Positions 58,601-64,000 of a stretch of 64,000 nt of DNA are shown here, piece after piece. The stretch is from the NCBI RefSeq assembly GCF_004010955.1, contig NZ_CP025227.1, positions 2,666,001 through 2,730,000 of the forward strand. The letters are read 5' to 3'. The stretch's first letter is position 1; each line of letters opens with the position of its first letter. The notes under the pieces are model-generated. The model was given only the letters and a program-made list of their open reading frames with translations. It was not told the origin of the DNA and ran no database searches. Source of the stretch: Actinomyces wuliandei. Lineage in GTDB: Bacteria; Actinomycetota; Actinomycetes; Actinomycetales; Actinomycetaceae. Made by a program: the position numbers and the translations under genes.

Positions 58601-60102
58601 ACCCCCAGCGCCTCCCGGATCGCCTCGGAGGCGTGCTGGCGCCAGGCCGGGTCCTCCGTGAGGTCGATGACCATGGCCCCGGCCCCGGCCTCACGCATCG
58701 CGGCCGCTACCGCATGTCCGTCGGCACTGGTCGCAGGCACGTGGACAACCGTGCGCCCCATCGCGGCGGCATCCGCAAACACGGCTGCCAGGGTGCCTGG
58801 GACGTCGGAGCCTGGCGGGGCGTCGACAAGAAGGTTCGCCCCCGTGCCCACGGCCTCGATGACTGCCAGCTGTGCCGGGTCGAGGTCGCCCACGCCACGC
58901 TCCGCCTCAGGAGCGCGGTCCCTCAGGTCAGGATCAGGGAGACCCACCTCCAAGGCGGTGCGGGCACCCTCGTCACCTGCGAGCGCCGCAACCAGGGCCG
59001 AGGTCCGCGAGCGCTCAATAACAGCGTCGAAGTCCTCCACCAGGGCCTGACCCGGGTGGACGAAGGCGCCTACGACAAGCCGCTCGTGAAACTCGAAGCC
59101 AGGCAGGTACTGCCGCCCCACGGCACCGATGCGCGCCAGGGCTGAGCGGGGGGTGAAGCCCTCGGCCGACAGGGCGGCCTGGGCGATCGCCTCCACGTCG
59201 GTGGCACACTGGTACCGGCGCAGCGCCCTGATAAGAACCGGGTTGACCTCAATGCTCGGCTCCAGAGCCAGCGTGGCGTCCGCGGTGGCGTTGGTCAGAC
59301 GCACCGGGCGCAGGAGCACCGGGGCGTTGACCGTGCGGACACGAGGGCTGTTCGGCTCCTCGGGGAACATGAAACCAGCGGCCGCCATCGCGGCCTGCGC
59401 CGCCTGTTCCGCAGCGATACGCGCCACCTGCGGGATCTGGACGGTACGGTCCTCGTCGACCCCCTGGGCGGCCCCGGCCGCCGCTGCTCTCTCACCGACA
59501 CCGAGGCTGCCTGGGCCGTCCGCAGGAGGCTCGCTGGCACCAGCGGTTCCGCCGTCACCGTCCGGGGTGTCTGAGGCCGAGACGGTCTCGTTCCACGTCG
59601 CGACGCCGATAGCCAGGTAGACCGGAGCCACCCCGAACCTCCGGGCCAGGAGCTCTGTCCTGGAGGCGACCTCGCGCAGCGACTGACGGGCGTCCCCCAG
59701 GGCAGCACGTTCGCGGACCAGGCTGGACAGGTGGGTGGCGCGTCCGGCGTAGAGCTGGGCCAGCCCCGAGGGGTGCGCCGCCGTGAGGTCGACGACGCCG
59801 TCGACAACAGTGATGTCGTCCAGGCTGGCCACGCCCCCGAGGTCCACCAGCTCGCTGCGCCAGGCCTCAAGAGCCGCCTCAATCTGCTCTCGTCGCAGTC
59901 CGTCCTCCTCCGTGATCGGAGGCTCGGGAACTGGGCGGGGCAGCTCAGGCAGAGCGGCAGGAGCGTCCGGCTCCACCGCTGGAGTCCCAGAGGGAGCAGG
60001 CGGGGGTGCCAAGCGGTGTGGCGCCTCCGCAGCCTCGCGTTCTTTCGCCCTGGAGGCGGCTTTACGCCGCTTGCGGCCGAAGGAGAACAACGAAGGTGTC
60101 AT
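55621..60102 (-). CDS. Very large degenerate SF1-helicase-like protein with nuclease-like C-terminus
   Basis: 1493 residues from the ATG at 60102 (frame open to 60180). Disordered N-terminus of about 90 residues. Features of a superfamily 1 (DNA2/NAM7-type) helicase can be seen but with lost catalytic residues: Walker A is LLVDAPPGSDVPGT near residue 425 (no GKT/GKS), motif II is LVVMDASGHLPVSQV near 965 (D-A-S instead of D-E-A-S/D-E-C), followed by VLVVGDPRRSSSG and, further on, VVALNTLHADAVRSAVAQAV. The C-terminal part (about 1235-1335; RYGVEGGVRIPLAIGHPDY, LVAVLTDDTDY, RVERLEQRGWRVHIAYSV) resembles the restriction-endonuclease-like domain that ends several such helicases. Likely an ancient helicase-nuclease relative with a non-catalytic role. 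No operon partner. Confidence 0.75.
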   Translation of the reverse strand: MTPSLFSFGRKRRKAASRAKEREAAEAPHRLAPPPAPSGTPAVEPDAPAALPELPRPVPEPPITEEDGLRREQIEAALEAWRSELVDLGGVASLDDITVVDGVVDLTAAHPSGLAQLYAGRATHLSSLVRERAALGDARQSLREVASRTELLARRFGVAPVYLAIGVATWNETVSASDTPDGDGGTAGASEPPADGPGSLGVGERAAAAGAAQGVDEDRTVQIPQVARIAAEQAAQAAMAAAGFMFPEEPNSPRVRTVNAPVLLRPVRLTNATADATLALEPSIEVNPVLIRALRRYQCATDVEAIAQAALSAEGFTPRSALARIGAVGRQYLPGFEFHERLVVGAFVHPGQALVEDFDAVIERSRTSALVAALAGDEGARTALEVGLPDPDLRDRAPEAERGVGDLDPAQLAVIEAVGTGANLLVDAPPGSDVPGTLAAVFADAAAMGRTVVHVPATSADGHAVAAAMREAGAGAMVIDLTEDPAWRQHASEAIREALGVQPPALDVAGIMEMREHLQQVRSRLDRYVGALHRSRQPWGVSAYEALQTLAELTGRRSSRATTRVRVSPDLLERLDEEGLERARGLLRRGYALGIFTSEVSTSAWNGIAVSDMDEATDALVHLRALGELLPGVQRHVEQTAQSTGLARAGTLSEWMDQLRVLDGVRESLDVFVPEVFERSAADMVAATATRRWREEHHVTMDGARRRRFTRQAKDLVRPGRVVSDLHGELVKVQRCREAWRRYDPDDGWPSLPHGLDEMTRAAATAHRAVEEVQPILARTQDTSVLVDYPLDELVDYVNALAADDLTAQRLPEVNRIRAELERLGLGPLVEDLAQRGVEEGRLDSELTYCWWSSVLAYILREDPDIGGLDARALTELSSRLRDLDAAQSQSLPGPVTQAYARRVRAAVEADKDDARALYIALARDDGVPMREILAAHPVALLAKPVWIIPPTLVPQVLDPMAVVDLVVMDASGHLPVSQVLPTFVRAEQVLVVGDPRRSSSGMAAELGPLLPSVTLPTFRNTLDAGIAAFLSSHGYQGVVDAVPSPPGEGTLSLDLVDGRGMPAPGQTAVETVSAEVDRVVDLVIDRALTCPEESLGVVALNTLHADAVRSAVAQAVAGSPALERFFSPGADEPFVVVDLSGARALRRDHVIVSVGYAKTPHGRTIHSFGAISDHDGMVGLVEALCASRGRTQVVSCLAADDIDPERLRSAGAQLLREVLARAEAAAIPGGSAGRVPDRLLVDLAEHLWRKGLSVVPRYGVEGGVRIPLAIGHPDYPDELLVAVLTDDTDYVAEPSLRRRDRHRVERLEQRGWRVHIAYSVGVFVDPQAEAGRVEDLVLSELVARQEARAMAPGEALPDHVDDTEPTLPAASGSAAAVSRSSLPSAPAPVGPEAASWVPVAADRAPAPAPAPEPSDPMAVPWDNRVQRPPIAQGLPLQAYSDDQLDDLVAWIRSDGVVREEEEEIEELRAALALRRRGSGIDAVLTNAVRRAR

Positions 60103-60272
60103 AGCGCCCAAGATAACGGGCTGCCGCAGTGAGATCGTGGAGACTCGTCGGTGCCAGGAGGGCTGTCTTCCTACAACCACCCCCAGCCCACGCCGCCGGG
60201 CACCGCCACCGCCCGGTCCGGGACGCTGCGAAGCCGTACGACTCCCACCGCCCCTGCGAGTAGGATGCTGCG

Positions 60273-60345
60273 TGCCCTCGGCGCGATTCGAACGCGCGAC
60301 ACCCGCTTTAGGAGAGCGGTGCTCTATCCCCTGAGCTACGAGGGC
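60273..60345 (-). tRNA. tRNA-Arg (anticodon CCT)
   Basis: 73 nt cloverleaf: GCCCTCG acceptor strand pairs with CGAGGGC, anticodon stem CCGCT/AGCGG around loop CTCCTAA (anticodon CCT, reads AGG), T arm CGCGCGTTCGAATCGCGC. CCA not encoded. Confidence 0.95.
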
Positions 60346-60472
60346 GTGCGCGCAAGCCTACCAGGAGCCAGGCCCGGTACCCAGCCGACAAGCGCGACAC
60401 AACCACGGGAGCGCCCAGGAACGGCCAGGGGCCGTCGTGCAGGAGCCCCAGGCAGCCCCAGGCCGCGACCGG

Positions 60473-61405
60473 CTAGGCCCGCCCCCACGGCGTCGAGGTG
60501 CGCGACGGGGCCTCGTCCCTGCTGCGCGAGGGAACCACCATCACGGGGCAGGAGGCGTGAGACAGCACAGCCTGGCTCGTCGAGCCCAGGAGCAGGCCGG
60601 AGAAGCCGCCGCGCCCCCGGGAGCCCACCACGACCAGGTCCACAGCGGTAGAGAACTCCGCCATCAGCTCAGCTGGGTTACCGTCCAGCGCGTGCCGGCG
60701 GACAACCACCTCGGAACGCCCCTCCAGCGCCTCAGCCACCGTCCGGTCCAGCCCGGAACGGACGTCGGCGAGGACCTGGTCCCGGTCAACGGCTGCAGGC
60801 AGCCAGGCCAGTGCGCCAGCGCCAGACGCCATCGGGACGGCGGCAATCGCCGTCAGCTCCGCCCCCCACGCCTGGGCCTCAGCCACCGCCCAGTGCAAGG
60901 CCTTGCGCGCCGAGGACGAGCCGTCCACCCCGACGACGATCCGCCGCACAGGGGTGTAGTCAGCCCCCTGAGTACGCTGAGGCACAACGACGGTCGGGCA
61001 GTGCCCGTGGGCTGGCAGCGCCGAGGAGACGGTCCCCAGGAGCCGGTCCGCGAACCCGCCGCCCCCACGGGTTCCCACGACTGCCAGCGTCGCCTCGTCG
61101 GAGAGGTCGACCAGGACTCCTGCCGGGTCACCGGTCTCCAGGGAGGAGGTCACCGTCACCCCGCTCCCCTGCGCCCTCGCGATAGCCTCGTCAACCACCG
61201 CCTGGGCGCCGGAGCGGATAGCCGAGTCGTCCAGCGCCGCGTAGCCGCCGTCAAGTGAGGCTGTCGTAAAGGACGGCAGGGAGTAGGCGCACAGGACGTG
61301 AACTCGCCATCCCTGGCGCGAGGCCCGTGCCACCGCCCAGTCCACGGCGGTCAACGACTGCGGCGAGCCGTCAACTCCGACAAGAACAACACTATCTCCA
61401 GCCAT
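60473..61405 (-). CDS. Tandem universal stress protein
   Basis: 310 residues with two UspA domains, the usual actinobacterial double form. Domain 1: VVLVGVDGSPQSLTAVDWAV at the start and the nucleotide loop VGTRGGGGFADRLLGTVSSA. Domain 2: IVVGVDGSSSARKALHWAV and VGSRGRGGFSGLLLGSTSQA. Both loops keep the G-x2-G-x9-G-S/T pattern of ATP-binding Usps. Such proteins help survive dormancy and stress. ATG at 61405. It follows the NlpC/P60 gene on the same strand after 210 bases; its own promoter is expected there. Confidence 0.93.
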   Translation of the reverse strand: MAGDSVVLVGVDGSPQSLTAVDWAVARASRQGWRVHVLCAYSLPSFTTASLDGGYAALDDSAIRSGAQAVVDEAIARAQGSGVTVTSSLETGDPAGVLVDLSDEATLAVVGTRGGGGFADRLLGTVSSALPAHGHCPTVVVPQRTQGADYTPVRRIVVGVDGSSSARKALHWAVAEAQAWGAELTAIAAVPMASGAGALAWLPAAVDRDQVLADVRSGLDRTVAEALEGRSEVVVRRHALDGNPAELMAEFSTAVDLVVVGSRGRGGFSGLLLGSTSQAVLSHASCPVMVVPSRSRDEAPSRTSTPWGRA

Positions 61406-61549
61406 GGGTCCGTTCCCTTCCTCCGGGGCGAGTCTGTGTCCTTGGTCATTCTGCCCTGAAACAACCTGTGGCGGTCAGCACACGCGCCGACGCGGGTCGT
61501 TTCCTGAAGGAGAACGCCCCTCCTCGTTCCGGGAGCTCCACGACACCGC

Positions 61550-61588
61550 TCGGGGGCGAGCACGTGCTTGCGCCGTGCCCGCCCCCGA
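61550..61588 (-). terminator. Hairpin between NlpC/P60 and Usp genes
   Basis: TCGGGGGCG (61550-61558) and CGCCCCCGA (61580-61588) form a perfect 9-bp stem around a 21-base loop that itself contains GCACGTGC. Located 28 bases past the NlpC/P60 stop on the minus strand. Confidence 0.5.
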
Positions 61589-61615
61589 AAGGCAGTGAAA
61601 AGCGTGGTGGGAGAA

Positions 61616-62476
61616 TCAGCCCAGGCGAATGTAGGTCGGTGAGCCCCAGATCTGACGGTAGACGACACCGGTCCCCGGGTTGGCGGCCTCAATCAGCATG
61701 CCGTCGCCAGCGTAGATAGCGACGTGACCGGGCCAGTAGAGCAGGTCACCAGGCTGGGCCTCCGCAGCAGAGACCGCGTAGCCTGCAGCACCCTGCGCGC
61801 CAGAGGTACGGGGCAGGGAGATCCCCACCTGGGAGTAGACGTAGGAGGTGAAGCCGGAGCAGTCGAAACCGGAGGGGCTGGAGCCGCCCCACACGTAGGG
61901 GGTACCCACGTACTGCATCGCGATGGCGACGACCGAGGAGGTGGAGGCAGCGCTCGGAGCAGCCTCCGTGGTCGGGGTGACCTCAGTCGCAGGGGCGGAG
62001 ACGCTCTCGACAGTGGTCTCCTCGACCTGCTCCTGGGTGGCGACCGCCTCCTCGGTGGCACCCTCCTCCTGGGGCTCGGTGACGGACTCGGCCTCGGTAG
62101 CGACGGCCTCGGTGGCCTGCGTCGCCTCGCCGACCTCAGGCTCGGGCTCCTCGACGACGGGAGCGACAGCCTGCACCTGGGTCGTCGCGTCCGTGGCCCA
62201 CTGCACGTTGTCCGCGACAGTGACAGCGGCGTTAGTGGCGGCGGCCTCGCGCGCCGAGGCGGCCAGGGCACCGACACCGGAGGCCTCAAGGGAGCCTGCG
62301 GAAGAGCCGACCTCAGTGGCGGTGCCAGCAGCCGTGGCACCAGAGGCGATCATGGTCAGCGCGAGACCGGAGGTGGCTGCGACAGCAAGACCACGACGAG
62401 CGGTGGGAGCAAAGTCGTCCAGCGGGGTCAGGGCGCGGGTGGCCTTGCGGTGACGTGCTGTGGTTCGTGAGGACAT
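61616..62476 (-). CDS. Secreted NlpC/P60 peptidoglycan hydrolase
   Basis: 286 residues from the ATG at 62476 with AGGAGA before it. Signal peptide: basic start (RTTARHRKATR) and hydrophobic core (GLAVAATSGLALTMIASGAT). A long Thr/Glu/Ala/Val linker follows (about 90-175). The C-terminal NlpC/P60 domain (about 178-286) has the catalytic Cys in GFDCSGFTSYVYSQVG, His in WPGHVAIYAGDGM and LPRTSGAQGAAG between them. These enzymes cut D-Glu to diamino-acid bonds of the peptide stem. Expression is probably under the ydaO-type riboswitch directly upstream, as for many actinobacterial NlpC/P60 and Rpf genes. Confidence 0.94.
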   Translation of the reverse strand: MSSRTTARHRKATRALTPLDDFAPTARRGLAVAATSGLALTMIASGATAAGTATEVGSSAGSLEASGVGALAASAREAAATNAAVTVADNVQWATDATTQVQAVAPVVEEPEPEVGEATQATEAVATEAESVTEPQEEGATEEAVATQEQVEETTVESVSAPATEVTPTTEAAPSAASTSSVVAIAMQYVGTPYVWGGSSPSGFDCSGFTSYVYSQVGISLPRTSGAQGAAGYAVSAAEAQPGDLLYWPGHVAIYAGDGMLIEAANPGTGVVYRQIWGSPTYIRLG

Positions 62477-62493
62477 GAATGCTTTCTCCTGGG

Positions 62494-62672
62494 TAGCCGA
62501 CGAGGTGAGCTGTCGGGTTCGGACTGGAGACGCCCGGCCCGCAGGGTCTTCTGCGGGCTTCACCCCAAGGCCAACCGGGCGCTGCCCGGACGACCATGAT
62601 TGGTTCCCCCGTTCCTGCCACGTTGTTGTTTCACTGGCCCCGGACCGAGCGGCAGGACTAAGCCTCGTTCCG
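62494..62672 (-). ncRNA. ydaO/yuaA-type cyclic di-AMP riboswitch
   Basis: Minus strand leader of the NlpC/P60 gene. Conserved pieces occur in order: AGGCTTAGTCCTGCCGCTCGG, GGAACGGGGGAACCAAT, TTGGGGTGAAGCCCGCAGAA and CCGAACCCGACAGCTCACCT ending CGTCGGC. These match the ydaO consensus (GGGGAACC; GGGGTGAATC; CCGAACCCGTCAGCTAACCTCGTAGGC). c-di-AMP binding is known to switch off genes for cell-wall hydrolases. It ends about 20 bases ahead of the start codon. Confidence 0.85.
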
Positions 62673-62964
62673 AAGCATCACCGGAGGACCTTGTCAGGGG
62701 GTCGCTCCGGCGACGTCGAGAACGCTACATGACTTGGAGCCGCGCCGTCACGGGAGGGTCACACACATTGGTGTGAAGCCAAGCACGTACCGAGCACCGG
62801 AATACCTTTCCCCTGGGTTCCCTCGGGCGGCAACGCCCTTGTTCAGGGCAGCAGCCTCCACAGAAAGACGGCTCAGAGCGAGCCAGAGTGAGAAAGACCG
62901 CATCTGTGGTCCACCCCGGACGGTCGACACCGGCACCGTGCGACAGCTAACGGGACTGCCCCGG
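62673..62964. other. Gene-free region between DtxR gene and the NlpC/P60 riboswitch
   Basis: About 290 bases. It should hold the promoter of the riboswitch-NlpC/P60 transcript. No open frame with protein character or clear hairpin was found. Confidence 0.4.
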
Positions 62965-63636
62965 TCAGCGCTCCAGGAACAGGTGGCGCGCGACGTCGTC
63001 GGGCAGGACGACAGGATCACCTGCCGGCCCGGTGACACGCACCCCCCCTGCCGTGCGGCGCAGCCCCACCTGCGCCCCGACGACGAGGGCCGCGTCCTCC
63101 ACGAGGGCGATGAGCTCCCCGTCAGCCTGGATAGGTTCTCCGACACGACGTATGACAGCGGACGTCGTCTCGCCGCCCGCAGCACGGTCCGCACCGATCT
63201 CGTCCCCTGCGGGGGCGGGGTGGTCAGTTCCCTTCGGGGGGACGTGGTTACCGAAGGGGTCGGTGGTCACCTCACCGAGGATCTGGGCCAGGCGCTCCTC
63301 AACCTGCTCGCTCATGACGTGCTCCCACCGGCAGGCCTCCTCGTGGACCAGCCTGCGGTCCAGTCCCACCACGTCCAGAAGCAGTCTTTCAGCAAGACGG
63401 TGCTTTCGCATAACTTCCGTGGCCCTGCGACGGCCTTCGTCGGTCAGCTTGAGGGACCGGTCCTGGGCAACTTTTATCAGGCCGTCACGCTCCATCCGGG
63501 CGACCGTCTGGGACACGGTCGGCCCTGAGTGGCCCAGCCGCTCCACGATGCGCGCCCGCAGCGGAGGAACACCGTCTTCCTCCAGCTCGTAGACGGTCTT
63601 GAGGTACATCTCGGTGGTGTCGATCAGATCGCTCAT
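62965..63636 (-). CDS. DtxR/IdeR-family metal-dependent repressor
   Basis: 223 residues, typical length. N-terminal winged helix (LIDTTEMYLKTVYELEEDG, RARIVERLGHSGPTVSQTVA), dimer/metal domain with the DtxR ligands visible: Met in DTTEMYL, His and Glu in RKHRLAERLLLD, and Cys, Glu and His in EEACRWEHVMSE. The SH3-like C-terminal domain follows (DAALVVGAQVGLRRTAGG). A variable loop (about residues 122-157) separates them. It represses iron-uptake and related genes when Fe2+ (or Mn2+) is bound. ATG at 63636. The upstream leader (62673-62964 on the other side holds no gene) and 63637-63690 are short. Confidence 0.94.
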   Translation of the reverse strand: MSDLIDTTEMYLKTVYELEEDGVPPLRARIVERLGHSGPTVSQTVARMERDGLIKVAQDRSLKLTDEGRRRATEVMRKHRLAERLLLDVVGLDRRLVHEEACRWEHVMSEQVEERLAQILGEVTTDPFGNHVPPKGTDHPAPAGDEIGADRAAGGETTSAVIRRVGEPIQADGELIALVEDAALVVGAQVGLRRTAGGVRVTGPAGDPVVLPDDVARHLFLER

Positions 63637-63690
63637 GCGCCTGAGCCTCCTGCCTGGCCTGGGTGAAATACAACAGCACGGCTCCCGGCT

Positions 63691-63711
63691 GAGGCCCGGG
63701 GGGAGGGCCTC
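63691..63711 (-). terminator. Short GC hairpin upstream of the DtxR gene
   Basis: GAGGCCC (63691-63697) pairs with GGGCCTC (63705-63711) around a seven-base loop. It lies after the stop of the membrane-protein gene at the right edge (63875) and before the DtxR start, and could end that transcript. Confidence 0.4.
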
Positions 63712-63874
63712 TGTCTGCCATGCGTCCTCTCACAGAATATGCAGTGGCAGGCTCGGATCCGTCAGGCAGGCAGGCGGCCCTGCCGACCCGCCTGTCTCAC
63801 GGGGCCGGACCGACGGGCAGCGGACGCAGCCGACGCCGCCGTCAGCCGACCCAGCCCCGGATGCTCCAGCCCGG

Positions 63875-64000
63875 CTAGTCCAGCCCCAGTATCGACCTGA
63901 TCGGCGCCAGGGTGAAGTAGATCACGAACAGCGCGCAGGCCACCCACATGAGCGGGTGGACCTGCCTGGCCCGCCTCGTGGCGAGCTGGACCACCAGGTA
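63875..64000 (-). CDS. Integral membrane protein, C-terminal end only
   Basis: The last 41 codons of a gene that enters from the right edge, ending TAG at 63877-63875. It reads ...RARQVHPLMWVACALFVIYF then TLAPIRSILGLD, with a basic stretch and one membrane helix ending close to the C-terminus. Too short to name; a permease is likely. In the same direction as the DtxR gene, about 240 bases ahead of it. Confidence 0.6.
   Translation of the reverse strand, partial: YLVVQLATRRARQVHPLMWVACALFVIYFTLAPIRSILGLD

Overview
The window is high-GC actinobacterial DNA, probably from the Actinomycetaceae (Actinomyces-like). This rests on the GC-rich codon use, the rRNA sequences, Rpf/G5 cell-wall proteins, a PMT mannosyltransferase, a DtxR-type regulator and the MoeA-like/RimJ/membrane-protein neighbourhood. 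The species assignment is inference.

Layout. 1-18.1 kb is core chromosome: a Ser/Thr kinase (cut by the left edge) with two FHA proteins, an ABC-F protein, ispE, rsmA, two G5-domain cell-wall enzymes sharing a perfect 270-bp repeat, tatD, metG, rsmI and a protein mannosyltransferase. 18.2-23.6 kb is a decaying zone: a truncated IS110-type element fused in frame to a broken GntP permease gene, an intact IclR regulator and a broken glycerate kinase gene. 23.6-38.6 kb is a specialised-metabolism island. 39.1-40.4 kb is a second IS110-type copy, identical to the first over about 1.2 kb. 40.66-46.3 kb is one rRNA operon read on the minus strand (16S-23S-5S, no spacer tRNA). 46.8-64 kb is core again: DUF4342 protein, SDR, an MFS remnant, tRNA-Ala, a GlpR-like / RimJ / MoeA(Glp)-like block, formyl-THF cyclo-ligase, SAF protein, MscL, a 1.5-kilo-residue degenerate helicase-like protein, tRNA-Arg, a universal stress protein, an NlpC/P60 hydrolase behind a ydaO-type c-di-AMP riboswitch, a DtxR-family repressor and the C-terminal end of a membrane protein.

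The main result is the 23.6-38.6 kb island. Seven minus-strand genes (38603 down to 30411), six of whose junctions are overlaps of a few bases and one a 5-base gap, encode an asparagine-synthetase-like amidotransferase, a MurG/GT28-like glycosyltransferase, a GGGP-synthase-like TIM-barrel prenyltransferase resembling MoeO5, a GT2 enzyme, a NodU-type carbamoyltransferase (compare MoeM5), an isoprenyl-synthase-fold protein (compare MoeN5) and a GT25 enzyme. After an IS630-type insertion come a further GT2 enzyme and a hexapeptide acetyltransferase, opposed by an ABC exporter pair and a second amidotransferase on the plus strand. This combination is the hallmark of moenomycin-type phosphoglycolipid antibiotics, which inhibit peptidoglycan glycosyltransferases. 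I infer a compact, rearranged moenomycin-family cluster with tailoring genes (GT25, acetyltransferase) that I do not know from the Streptomyces pathway.

Frameshifted genes are concentrated in the 18-30 kb zone and rare elsewhere, which argues for real local decay rather than general sequence error.
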